From JAJRZX01 sp964472295 (GTDB taxonomy: Bacteria > Desulfobacterota > GWC2-55-46 > JADFVP01), in contig CAYYJQ010000050.1 of assembly GCA_964472295.1 (NCBI GenBank), positions 1 through 13,654 on the forward strand: a stretch of DNA of 13,654 bases, in the 5' to 3' direction. The translations under genes were made by a program, and so were the position numbers. The stretch's first letter is position 1. The number at the start of each line of letters is the position of its first letter. Positions 1-6,336 of the stretch are shown piece after piece. The notes beneath the pieces are model-generated. The model searched no databases, was not told the DNA's origin, and worked only from the letters and a program-made list of their open reading frames with translations.

Positions 1-20
1 AAAAAGTGTATTATTTTGGT

Positions 21-26
21 TATAAT
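21..26 (+). promoter_or_regulatory. Possible -10 element upstream of htrA
   Basis: A perfect TATAAT hexamer lies here. The matching -35 position would fall at or before the first base of the window, so it cannot be judged. Transcription would begin near position 33, leaving about 140 bases before the preferred htrA start at 174. This is a single-hexamer match and could be chance in an AT-rich stretch. Confidence 0.3.
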
Positions 27-173
27 TAAAGACCTGCTTCTTCTTCGTGCAACTGCATAAGAATGCGGCTTAACTCTGACAATTTGATGTTTGGTCAAAA
101 GTCATCGCTACTTATTAACCATCTGCTCATGTTCTACAGGGTTGCGTCAGGACTTACAGGGTCACGATTAAGA

Positions 174-1247
174 ATGCGCGCCTACCAGAGGGCAGGCGTA
201 CTCCTTTTTCTGAACCTTATCCTTCTGGTCATGATGTCGCCAGACGCTCTGGCGGTCTCTCCTCGTCCGGCCCTCGACAACACCACTATTTACGAGAAAC
301 GAAATCCATCTGTCGTAAATATCGTAACCACGGTAATCTCCTTTGATTTTTTCTATACCCCTGTGCCAGAAAAGGGCTCTGGTTCCGGTATAGTCTATGA
401 CCATCTCGGGCATATTGTTACGAATTATCACGTCATAAAGGACGCCCGTGTCCTTGAGGTAACGCTCTTTGACGGGAGCCGCTACAGGGCAAAGGTCGTG
501 GGCATTGACCTTGAGGAGGACCTTGCCGTCATCAAGATAGACGCGCCGCCCTCGAAACTCCGTCCTCTTCCATTTGGCGACTCCTCGGACCTCAAGGTGG
601 GGCAGAAGGTCCTTGCCATAGGCAACCCCTTTGGCCTTGAGAAGACCCTTACTGTGGGAATCATAAGTTCCCTTGGCCGCACCATGCGGGCGGCAAGCGG
701 TGTGCTCATGCGGGGCATCATACAGACCGACGCCGCCATAAACCCCGGTAACTCAGGCGGTCCCCTTCTTGACGACAGGGGAGACATGATAGGGCTCAAC
801 ACGGCCATATTCAGCCCTGTTGGAGCGAACGTGGGTATCGGCTTTTCCATACCCGTAAATACCGTGAAAAAGGCCGTGCCTGTACTTATAAAAAAGGGCT
901 ACATACCACGCACCTGGCTTGGGATCGCCGGCCAGAACATTGAAAAGGAACTTGTAAGGCCCCTTAAACTCACGGAGGAGGGCATACTCGTTGCCGATGT
1001 CTTTTCTGGAAGTCCGGCTGAAAAGGCCGGTATACGCGGTTCCACCGGGAATATACGCCTCGGAAACCTCGTAATAGCCTATGGCGGAGACCTTATTGTA
1101 TCCATTAATGGAAAGAGGGTGCGGACAATGGATGACCTCAAGTCAGTTATGGACGCGATCCTCCCGGGCGAGGCGGTCAGGGTGGGCATAGTGCGCGGTG
1201 GCAGGAAGATGGCCATTACCGTGAAGGCCGAGGAAATGCCGAGATAA
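174..1247 (+). CDS. HtrA/DegP-family periplasmic serine protease with one PDZ domain
   Basis: A trypsin-like serine protease of the HtrA (DegP/DegQ/DegS) family, which degrades or refolds damaged envelope proteins. With the ATG at 174 the protein is 357 aa. It opens with a typical signal sequence or anchor (residues 1-28, a Leu/Ile-rich core ending in DALA). The catalytic triad is visible: His86 in TNYHV, Asp116 in EEDLAV and Ser194 in GNSGGPL. A single PDZ domain occupies about residues 245-350, as in DegS-like members, whereas DegP has two. The frame is open back to an ATG at 63, but the extra 37 codons are rich in TTG, CTA, TTA, CGA and CAA, unlike the rest of the gene, and they would bury the signal peptide; I prefer 174. 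Neither start has a convincing Shine-Dalgarno. The rnf genes follow about 100 bases downstream without a visible terminator, so read-through is possible. Which HtrA paralogue this is cannot be told from sequence alone. Confidence 0.93.
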   Translation: MRAYQRAGVLLFLNLILLVMMSPDALAVSPRPALDNTTIYEKRNPSVVNIVTTVISFDFFYTPVPEKGSGSGIVYDHLGHIVTNYHVIKDARVLEVTLFDGSRYRAKVVGIDLEEDLAVIKIDAPPSKLRPLPFGDSSDLKVGQKVLAIGNPFGLEKTLTVGIISSLGRTMRAASGVLMRGIIQTDAAINPGNSGGPLLDDRGDMIGLNTAIFSPVGANVGIGFSIPVNTVKKAVPVLIKKGYIPRTWLGIAGQNIEKELVRPLKLTEEGILVADVFSGSPAEKAGIRGSTGNIRLGNLVIAYGGDLIVSINGKRVRTMDDLKSVMDAILPGEAVRVGIVRGGRKMAITVKAEEMPR

Positions 1248-1292
1248 GAAGACATTTGCACAACCTAAAAGAACCATAACAGGTGAAATTTC

Positions 1293-1322
1293 TTGACAAG
1301 ACGCGAGTAATGAACTTATATA
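1293..1322 (+). promoter_or_regulatory. Candidate rnfC promoter (TTGACA, 18 bp, TATATA)
   Basis: A perfect -35 TTGACA (1293-1298) is followed after 18 bp by TATATA (1317-1322, 4 of 6 to consensus). Transcription would start near 1329, giving a leader of about 20 bases before the ATG at 1349. This site lies inside the region that would be coding if the GTG at 1283 were the rnfC start, which argues for the later start. Confidence 0.5.
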
Positions 1323-1348
1323 TGAAGCAAAAATTTTTCTGGAAAAAC

Positions 1349-2671
1349 ATGAATCTAAAGACCTTTGATAAAGGGGTTCACCCCGCAGACCATAAGGAAC
1401 TTACGGCAAATAAGGCCGTAAAGCCGGCCCGTCTGCCCGGAATCGTCACCATCCCGCTCCAGCAACACATTGGCCCGCCCTGCGAGTCTCTCGTTAAAAA
1501 GGGCGACATCGTGACCGAGGGGCAGAAGATAGGCGAGGGCAAGGCCTTTATATCCGCTCCTGTGCACGCCAGCATAAGCGGAAAGGTCAAGGACGTTGAC
1601 CTCTACCCCCATCCATCGGGCAGAAAGGTCTTGAGCGTCGTAATAGAGTCTGACGGCGAGGCTGTGACGTGGAAACCCGTCAAGCGCAAGGTCTCCATCG
1701 AGAAACTCAAGCCAGAGAAGATACGCGACAAGGTCCGTGAGTACGGCATTGTGGGCATGGGAGGGGCCGCCTTCCCAACGTCAGTAAAACTTACCCTTCC
1801 AAAGGGCAAGAAGGTGGATACTGTTGTCCTCAATGGCTGCGAGTGCGAGCCCTATCTCACGGCGGACCACAGGATAATGGTGGAGACGCCGGAGAAGGTC
1901 GTCTGGGGCCTCAAGGCCCTAATGAGGGCTACAGGGGCGTCACGCGGCATAATCGGCATTGAGGAGAACAAGCCCGAGGCAGTGCGCGCAATTCGCGAGG
2001 CCCACGCCGGCGAGCCCGGCATAGAGACCATGGTCTTTGAGACAAAGTATCCGCAGGGCGCCGAGAAGATGCTTATTCAGGCGGCCATAGGAAGAAAGGT
2101 CCCCACAGGGGCCCTGCCGCTTGACGTTGGCGTTCTTGTAAACAACGTGGGAACAGCGGCGGCTGTTTATGATGTCTTTTTCTACGATAAACCCCTTATA
2201 GACAGGGTGGTCACTGTCACTGGAGACGCCCTCAGGGCCCCGCAGAACCTCCTTGTGCGCATTGGAACCTCCTTTGAGGAGATTATAGAGGAGTGTGGCG
2301 GCATTAAGAGCGATGCCACGGAGGTCGAGGTCCTGAACGGCGGCCCCATGATGGGCATTACCCAGGGCGTGCTCAGTGTGCCTGTGATAAAGGGCACTTC
2401 CGGCATAACGGTTCTCGGCGCCGAGGGAATAAAGAAAAAGTCAATAGAGCCCTGCATACGTTGCGCAAGCTGTGTGGACGCATGTCCAATGGGACTCATG
2501 CCCTACCGACTCGGCGACCTCGGCACAAGGGCAATGGTGGACGAGTTCATGAACTGGGCGGGCATGAGCTGTATTGAGTGCGGGTGTTGCTCATATGTAT
2601 GCCCCTCCCGGAGGCCACTTCTTCAGTGGATAAGACTTGGCAAACTCCGTGTGAGGCAGAAGTCGCAGTAA
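1349..2671 (+). CDS. rnfC: RnfC, peripheral NADH- and FMN-binding subunit of the Rnf complex
   Basis: RnfC is the cytoplasmic subunit of Rnf (ferredoxin:NAD+ oxidoreductase) that exchanges electrons with NAD(H). In the 440-aa form the N-terminus reads MNLKTFDKGVHPADHKEL, close to the usual RnfC opening with GG(I/V)HPxxxKxL. A glycine-rich nucleotide/flavin site GIVGMGGAAFPTS lies near 133-145, followed by NGCECEPY, both family hallmarks. Two 4Fe-4S motifs are complete: C369, C372, C375, C379 (CIRCASCVDACP) and C408, C411, C414, C418 (CIECGCCSYVCP). The frame is open to a GTG at 1283 and an ATG at 1310. I chose 1349 because the family homology begins there, GGA lies 7-8 bases upstream, and a TTGACA promoter overlaps the extension. 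It is the first gene of a C-D-G-E-A-B set. The C-terminus stops soon after the second cluster motif, without the long coiled-coil tail of enterobacterial RnfC. Confidence 0.96.
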   Translation: MNLKTFDKGVHPADHKELTANKAVKPARLPGIVTIPLQQHIGPPCESLVKKGDIVTEGQKIGEGKAFISAPVHASISGKVKDVDLYPHPSGRKVLSVVIESDGEAVTWKPVKRKVSIEKLKPEKIRDKVREYGIVGMGGAAFPTSVKLTLPKGKKVDTVVLNGCECEPYLTADHRIMVETPEKVVWGLKALMRATGASRGIIGIEENKPEAVRAIREAHAGEPGIETMVFETKYPQGAEKMLIQAAIGRKVPTGALPLDVGVLVNNVGTAAAVYDVFFYDKPLIDRVVTVTGDALRAPQNLLVRIGTSFEEIIEECGGIKSDATEVEVLNGGPMMGITQGVLSVPVIKGTSGITVLGAEGIKKKSIEPCIRCASCVDACPMGLMPYRLGDLGTRAMVDEFMNWAGMSCIECGCCSYVCPSRRPLLQWIRLGKLRVRQKSQ

Positions 2672-2680
2672 GGCCATTAG

Positions 2681-2811
2681 GCGTCTGTTCCCTATTGTTT
2701 TTTTTGCACCGCTTTCTTTATGTAGTCCGGGGTTTCACGCGGCGCGGGGTTGTATATTCAGGATGCACGGCGTCTGTTCCCTATTGGTTTTCTTTGCCCC
2801 ACTTTCTTTTT
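2681..2811 (+). repeat. Two direct copies of an approximately 40-bp element between rnfC and rnfD
   Basis: GCGTCTGTTCCCTATTG occurs at 2681-2697 and again, identically, at 2770-2786. Similarity continues through a T-rich tract into GC(A/C)CC(G/A)CTTTCTTT (copy 1 to about 2720, copy 2 to about 2811). Copy 1 lacks the return arm that turns copy 2 into a hairpin. No gene lies in the 251-bp space between rnfC and rnfD. The spacer looks like partially duplicated intergenic repeat material, with no transposase nearby. Confidence 0.75.
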
Positions 2812-2826
2812 CTAAAAGAAAGTGGG
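2798..2826 (+). repeat. Perfect 13-bp hairpin 1 between rnfC and rnfD
   Basis: CCCACTTTCTTTT (2798-2810) is the exact reverse complement of AAAAGAAAGTGGG (2814-2826), with the 3-base loop TCT. It is nearly identical to the hairpin at 2840-2869 except for one paired position, A-T here and G-C there, which keeps the stem intact. It could slow or end transcription or protect an mRNA end; no long T-run follows it on the + strand. Confidence 0.8.
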
Positions 2827-2839
2827 AGGTTGTCTTTGC

Positions 2840-2869
2840 CCCGCTTTCTTTTTTTCAAAAGAAAGCGGG
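2840..2869 (+). repeat. Perfect 13-bp hairpin 2 between rnfC and rnfD
   Basis: CCCGCTTTCTTTT (2840-2852) pairs exactly with AAAAGAAAGCGGG (2857-2869) across a TTTC loop. GTCTTTTTCTCTTTT follows at 2871-2885, a broken T-rich tract that could make this a weak terminator after rnfC. It is a sister of hairpin 1, with a compensatory change in the stem. Confidence 0.8.
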
Positions 2870-2891
2870 AGTCTTTTTCTCTTTTATGATA

Positions 2892-2897
2892 TATAAT
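2892..2897 (+). promoter_or_regulatory. Possible -10 element for rnfD
   Basis: A perfect TATAAT stands 26 bases before the rnfD ATG, just after the hairpin pair. No recognisable -35 sequence lies 16-18 bp upstream (GAGTCT-like). If active, it would restart transcription after the hairpins. Confidence 0.3.
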
Positions 2898-2922
2898 CCC
2901 TTTCTTTTCTCTCTTTAGGGTT

Positions 2923-4029
2923 ATGGATAAGGACACTAAAAAGGACAATAATAAAGACACTGCCGCTGGCGCTGGCAAGGAATCTGGAGCCAAAAAGGAG
3001 GCAAAGGCCGCTCCAAAGGCCAAGCCTGCCTCGAAGAAGCCAGCTACCCCGGCCCCTGCCGAGAAAGGGCCGCGTCTTGTCATTTCTTCTTCGCCTCATT
3101 TCCAGACCACGGAGAACATCCCGCGCATAATGCACACTGTTATCATGGCCCTCTTTCCGGCCATGGCGGTGAGCATCTATCTATTCGGTTTACGCGCCCT
3201 TCTTCTCATGGTAGTCTGCCTCGTGGTATGCCTTGCCTCTGAGTACGCGGTTCAGAGGATAAGGAAAAAACCCGTGCGCATTTACGACGGGAGCGCCGCC
3301 ATTACAGGCATATTGCTTGCCCTCATGTTGCCGCCGGGCTTCCCCATATACGGGGCTGTCCTTGGCTCGCTCTTCTCCATTGTTGTGGGAAAGATGCTCT
3401 TTGGCGGACTTGGGTACAATATATTCAATCCGGCGCTCATCGGCAGGGCCTTTCTGCAGGCCACATACCCGGTGCTCATTACCACCTGGGTCAATCCCGG
3501 GGATGTAATAAACGCCGTGGACGCCATAAGCGCGGCCACTCCACTTGCAATGATGAAGTTTGGCGGAGAGCATACGGCCCTTGGGGCGCTCTTCTTTGGA
3601 AACGTCGCCGGATCGCTCGGCGAGACCTCTGCCCTCGCCATACTCATCGGCGGGCTCTATCTTCGGTACAAGGGCTACATAAACTGGAAACTTCCACTCG
3701 GGTACCTCGGCTCCATCGCATTCTTTGCCACCATATTCTGGATAGCAAACCCCGCGAAATTTGCATCACCATTCTTTCACGTCATGGCCGGCGGTGCCAT
3801 GCTCGGGGCCTGGTTCATGGTTACGGACATGGTCACAACACCCGTGACGCCAGTTGGGCAGTGGATATTTGCCATTGGCGCGGGGTTCCTCACTATCATA
3901 ATAAGACTCTTCGGAGGTCTCCCCGAGGGCGTCATGTACTCCATACTCTTCATGAACGCCTTTGTGCCCCTTATTAACAGACATACAAAACCAAAGGTCT
4001 TCGGAGCGATTAAGAAACAAAAGGCCTGA
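2923..4029 (+). CDS. rnfD: RnfD, membrane flavoprotein subunit of the Rnf complex
   Basis: RnfD is an integral membrane subunit carrying covalently bound FMN, homologous to NqrB. The 368-aa protein has the family blocks DGSAAITGILLALMLPP (122-138), GGLGYNIFNPALIGRAFL (161-178) and SAATPLA (203-209), where Thr206 is the expected flavin attachment site. Multiple hydrophobic helices fill residues 68-355. The normal RnfD start corresponds to about residue 51 (RLVISSSPHFQTTENI). Ahead of it is an unusual hydrophilic tail of about 50 residues rich in Lys, Ala and Pro, presumably cytoplasmic. No ATG, GTG or TTG near residue 50 would remove the tail, so it appears to be translated. The ribosome binding site is weak (TAGGGTT before ATG). 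The gene is separated from rnfC by 251 bp and from rnfG by 276 bp of repeat-rich DNA. Confidence 0.95.
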   Translation: MDKDTKKDNNKDTAAGAGKESGAKKEAKAAPKAKPASKKPATPAPAEKGPRLVISSSPHFQTTENIPRIMHTVIMALFPAMAVSIYLFGLRALLLMVVCLVVCLASEYAVQRIRKKPVRIYDGSAAITGILLALMLPPGFPIYGAVLGSLFSIVVGKMLFGGLGYNIFNPALIGRAFLQATYPVLITTWVNPGDVINAVDAISAATPLAMMKFGGEHTALGALFFGNVAGSLGETSALAILIGGLYLRYKGYINWKLPLGYLGSIAFFATIFWIANPAKFASPFFHVMAGGAMLGAWFMVTDMVTTPVTPVGQWIFAIGAGFLTIIIRLFGGLPEGVMYSILFMNAFVPLINRHTKPKVFGAIKKQKA

Positions 4030-4123
4030 GTAGAAAAAAAGAAGGGTAGAAAACAAGAAAGAAAAAGAAGAGGGAGGCGGGCCTTGCCCGCATATGAAAG
4101 GACCTTACTTTCTTTTAGGGAAC

Positions 4124-4155
4124 CTCTGAATAATTCGTCCTTGAATTATTCAGAG
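4124..4155 (+). repeat. 13-bp perfect inverted repeat
   Basis: CTCTGAATAATTC (4124-4136) is the exact reverse complement of GAATTATTCAGAG (4143-4155), with the 6-base loop GTCCTT. The preceding GGGAAC together with CTCTGAATAA has the look of an insertion-sequence terminal repeat, but that is an impression only; no target duplication or transposase was found. Confidence 0.75.
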
Positions 4156-4157
4156 AC

Positions 4158-4187
4158 GAAAAAGAAAAAACGCGGTTTTTCTTTTTC
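4158..4187 (+). terminator. Low-GC 12-bp hairpin ending in a T-rich arm
   Basis: GAAAAAGAAAAA (4158-4169) pairs exactly with TTTTTCTTTTTC (4176-4187) around ACGCGG. The descending arm is itself T-rich, so the structure may act as a weak, possibly bidirectional terminator. The stem is almost all A-T, which argues against strong termination, and rnfG downstream has no obvious new promoter. Confidence 0.35.
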
Positions 4188-4305
4188 TCACATTTTCAAT
4201 AACTTACAGGCTTGTAGGGTGGGCACTGCCCACCAAAAATGAAAAGGCTTGCAGGATGGGCTTCGTTCAGCGAAATCCGTCTAAAAGGAACGCACGGGAA
4301 AGACA

Positions 4306-4950
4306 TTGAACAAATCCGTAAAGATGATAGTCACGCTTACCGTGCTTGGGGCCCTGGCGGGCATCATACTCGCCGTTGTCTTCAAGATGGCAGACCCCCT
4401 TATCCAGATAAACAGGGAAAAGGAACTGAAGGCCGCCATCTTTACTGTGCTCCCCGCGGCAAAGGACTACCGCACCCTTGAGAAGCCGCTTAAGGACGAG
4501 GTGGTTACCGTATACGTGGGGCTTGGCGAAGATGGCTCGCCCGTGGGCCTGGCCTTCAAGGCCGATGGCAACGGCTTTCAGGGAAATGTGGGCGTCATGG
4601 TGGGCCTTGGCCTTGACTACATGAAACTAAAGGGCATTCAGGTCCTTGACCAGGTGGAGACGCCCGGCCTTGGCAACAGGATACTCGAAAAATGGTTTAT
4701 GGACCAGTTCAAAGGGGTTGAGGTACACCCTAAAATAGAATATATTAAGTACAGAAAACCCGAGAAACCCAACCAGATACAGGCCATAACAGGGGCCACT
4801 ATCTCAAGTAACGCTGTTGTCACCAACATAAACAACGCCGTCAAGAAGGTGGAGCAGTTATTTACAAAAGAAGACATCCTCGGCGCCGCCGGCGCAAAGC
4901 CCACGTCCCAAGGCTCAGGAGAAGACAGGGGAGAATACGAGAATGAGTGA
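4306..4950 (+). CDS. rnfG: RnfG, periplasm-facing covalent-FMN subunit of the Rnf complex
   Basis: RnfG is a single-helix membrane protein whose periplasmic domain carries covalently bound FMN, homologous to NqrC. The 214-aa product has one N-terminal helix (about 7-27), the conserved ETPGLGN (118-124), and the flavinylation motif TGATISS (162-168), with Thr165 as the expected FMN attachment residue. Translation starts at TTG 4306: GGGAAAG lies just upstream and the N-terminus MNKSVKMIVT matches family members. The next in-frame ATG (4324) has no ribosome binding site and would shorten the cytoplasmic lead. The C-terminal 30 residues are charged and variable. The stop codon overlaps the rnfE start by 8 bases (ATGAGTGA), implying coupled translation. 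Confidence 0.95.
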   Translation: MNKSVKMIVTLTVLGALAGIILAVVFKMADPLIQINREKELKAAIFTVLPAAKDYRTLEKPLKDEVVTVYVGLGEDGSPVGLAFKADGNGFQGNVGVMVGLGLDYMKLKGIQVLDQVETPGLGNRILEKWFMDQFKGVEVHPKIEYIKYRKPEKPNQIQAITGATISSNAVVTNINNAVKKVEQLFTKEDILGAAGAKPTSQGSGEDRGEYENE

Positions 4951-5605
4951 AGGCACGGATAAAGCCCTCTCCATGGAACTGGAAGAAGAAAGGCCAAGCC
5001 TTATCCATGAATTCAAAAAGGGACTCTGGCAGGACATCGCCCCCTTCAGGCTCGTCCTCGGCCTCTGTCCATCGCTGGCCGTAACAAACTCCCTTCGTAA
5101 TGGACTCTCCATGGGCATTGCGACGCTCCTTGTCCTTGTGGCCTCGTGCCTGGCGGTCTCGTTCGTGAGAAAACTCATACCACCGCAGGTGAGAATAGCC
5201 GCCTACGTGGTTATAATAGCCACCATCGTCACGGTTACGGACCTCTTGCTACAGGCCATGTTTCCGGCAATATCAAAGGCCCTTGGCCCATATGTGCCCC
5301 TTATCATCACCAACTGCATCATATTCGGAAGGGTCGAGGCCTTTGCGCAGAAAAACCCCGTGCTTCCAACCATCATGGACTCACTTGGCACGGGAATTGG
5401 CTTTACCTTTGCCCTTGTGGCAATGGGACTCATTAGAGAAATACTGGGTTTTGGCTCCATCTTCAGTGTAAAGATTCTCGGCTCCTGGTTCACACCCTGG
5501 ATAGTAATGATACTGCCGCCAGGCGCCTTCCTTGTAATGGGAACCCTTATCGCTATTGTGAACTACATATCGCACAGGCAGGCGTCACAGAGCGAAGAGG
5601 CTTAG
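4943..5605 (+). CDS. rnfE: RnfE, integral membrane subunit of the Rnf complex
   Basis: RnfE (NqrD homologue) is a multi-helix membrane protein that, with its pseudosymmetric partner RnfA, forms the core of the ion-translocating part and shares an intramembrane Fe-S centre. The 220-aa protein shows the two hallmark half-helix motifs with their cysteines: LGLCPSLAVTNS (Cys42) and ITNCIIFGRVEAFA (Cys125). In characterised Rnf/Nqr complexes the paired cysteines of RnfA and RnfE ligate an iron-sulfur cluster; both are present here and in RnfA. A hydrophilic N-terminal lead of about 25 residues precedes the first conserved segment. GGGAGAAT lies upstream of the ATG, which overlaps the end of rnfG. 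A terminator-like hairpin follows the stop, before rnfA. Confidence 0.95.
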   Translation: MSEGTDKALSMELEEERPSLIHEFKKGLWQDIAPFRLVLGLCPSLAVTNSLRNGLSMGIATLLVLVASCLAVSFVRKLIPPQVRIAAYVVIIATIVTVTDLLLQAMFPAISKALGPYVPLIITNCIIFGRVEAFAQKNPVLPTIMDSLGTGIGFTFALVAMGLIREILGFGSIFSVKILGSWFTPWIVMILPPGAFLVMGTLIAIVNYISHRQASQSEEA

Positions 5606-5610
5606 AATTG

Positions 5611-5633
5611 GCCTGATTTATCAGGCGTTTTTT
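5611..5633 (+). terminator. Terminator/attenuator-like hairpin between rnfE and rnfA
   Basis: GCCTGA (5611-5616), loop TTTA, TCAGGC (5621-5626), then G and six T (5628-5633): the form of a short intrinsic terminator. It sits inside the operon, and the rnfA Shine-Dalgarno AGGAGA (5635-5640) begins two bases later. The left arm could instead pair CCTGA (5612-5616) with TCAGG (5633-5637), covering part of that Shine-Dalgarno. It may set the ratio of rnfA to rnfE or may be only partly effective, since RnfA is needed in equal amounts. Confidence 0.55.
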
Positions 5634-5646
5634 CAGGAGAGACGCG

Positions 5647-6222
5647 TTGGAACTCATTGCCGTATTTATTTCGGCCTCCATAGTACATAACTTTGTCCTT
5701 ACCTACTTCCTCGGGCTCTGCCCCTTTGTGGGCGTCTCCAACAAGACGGAGAACGCCCTGAATATGGGCATGGCCACCACCTTTGTCATGACCCTGACGG
5801 CGGCGGCGACGTGGCCCGTCTACCATTACATACTCCTTCGCTACAATATACCATTTCTCGAGTATGTCTCCTTTATCATCATAATCGCGGCCCTCGTGCA
5901 ACTTGTGGAGATGTACATCAGGAAATCGAGCCCCACCCTGTACAGGGCCCTTGGCATATATCTTCCCCTTATCACTACAAACTGCGCGGTCCTTGGGCTT
6001 GCCCTCTTCATGGTCCTTCGCGATTATAATTACATAAAGAGCATTGTCTTTGGTTTTGGCACGGGCGTGGGCTTTACCATCGCGCTACTCATGATGTCGG
6101 GCATAAGAGAAGAACTTGAGTTCGCTGATATTCCAAGGCATTTTCAGGGTATAGCCGTCACCATGATCGTGGCGGGAATGATGGCCCTGGCCTTCATGGG
6201 CTTTGCCGGACTCCTTCATTAA
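5647..6222 (+). CDS. rnfA: RnfA, integral membrane subunit of the Rnf complex
   Basis: RnfA (NqrE homologue) is the inverted-topology partner of RnfE in the membrane core. The 191-aa length is normal for the family. The N-terminus MELIAVFISASIVHNFVL matches RnfA, and the two hallmark motifs are FLGLCPFVGVSN (Cys25) and TTNCAVLG (Cys113), which with the RnfE cysteines would hold the membrane Fe-S centre. About six hydrophobic helices cover the protein. It starts at TTG 5647: a strong AGGAGA Shine-Dalgarno lies 6 bases upstream and homology begins at the first residue, so the non-ATG start is well supported. A 41-bp spacer with a terminator-like hairpin separates it from rnfE, and 114 bp with a candidate promoter separate it from rnfB. 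Confidence 0.96.
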   Translation: MELIAVFISASIVHNFVLTYFLGLCPFVGVSNKTENALNMGMATTFVMTLTAAATWPVYHYILLRYNIPFLEYVSFIIIIAALVQLVEMYIRKSSPTLYRALGIYLPLITTNCAVLGLALFMVLRDYNYIKSIVFGFGTGVGFTIALLMMSGIREELEFADIPRHFQGIAVTMIVAGMMALAFMGFAGLLH

Positions 6223-6239
6223 TCCTGTCCCCTGTTTTT

Positions 6240-6268
6240 TTGCCTTTGCGCATGGGACGTGTTATATT
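6240..6268 (+). promoter_or_regulatory. Candidate rnfB promoter (TTGCCT, 17 bp, TG-extended TATATT)
   Basis: TTGCCT (6240-6245), a 17-bp spacer and TATATT (6263-6268), with TG one base before the -10 (TGT-TATATT), form a good sigma-70-type promoter with an extended -10. Transcription would begin near 6275, about 60 bases before the rnfB ATG. The same TTGC-type -35 with 17-bp spacing recurs before tlpA and the DUF4390 gene. Confidence 0.5.
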
Positions 6269-6336
6269 TAAAGATGGGATTTTTTCAATATTCGCCTCAT
6301 GGAGGCATTTAAGAAAACAGGAGAGCAAAACCTATC

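Larger units (their letters stand above)
4030..4305 (+). repeat. Palindrome-rich spacer between rnfD and rnfG
   Basis: This gene-free 276-bp stretch holds five separate foldable elements after a purine-rich start. They are GCGGGC/GCCCGC (4077-4091); a 13-bp perfect stem (4124-4155); a 12-bp A/G to T/C stem (4158-4187); GGTGGGC/GCCCACC (4218-4234); and a bulged stem GGAT..TTCG/CGAA..ATCC (4254-4278). The last two are each preceded by AGGCTTG(T/C)AGG(G/A)TGGGC, a near-identical 17-base direct repeat at about 4208-4224 and 4245-4261. This style resembles REP/MITE-type interspersed repeats. No coding frame here looks real. Confidence 0.7.

Noticed and set aside
2681..2870. CRISPR array
   Set aside because: Only two copies of the direct repeat, no regular spacers, and the palindromes are much too long; no cas genes are present.
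2578..2889. 103-codon open frame spanning the end of rnfC and the hairpin spacer
   Set aside because: It begins inside the Fe-S coding part of rnfC in another frame and runs through repeats; the product is a repeat translation.
4239..4481. 80-codon open frame across the start of rnfG
   Set aside because: Overlaps rnfG out of frame, and its composition does not resemble a real protein.
6223..6240. Terminator after rnfA at the CCCCTGTTTTTTT run
   Set aside because: There is a T-run but no stem of useful length before it.
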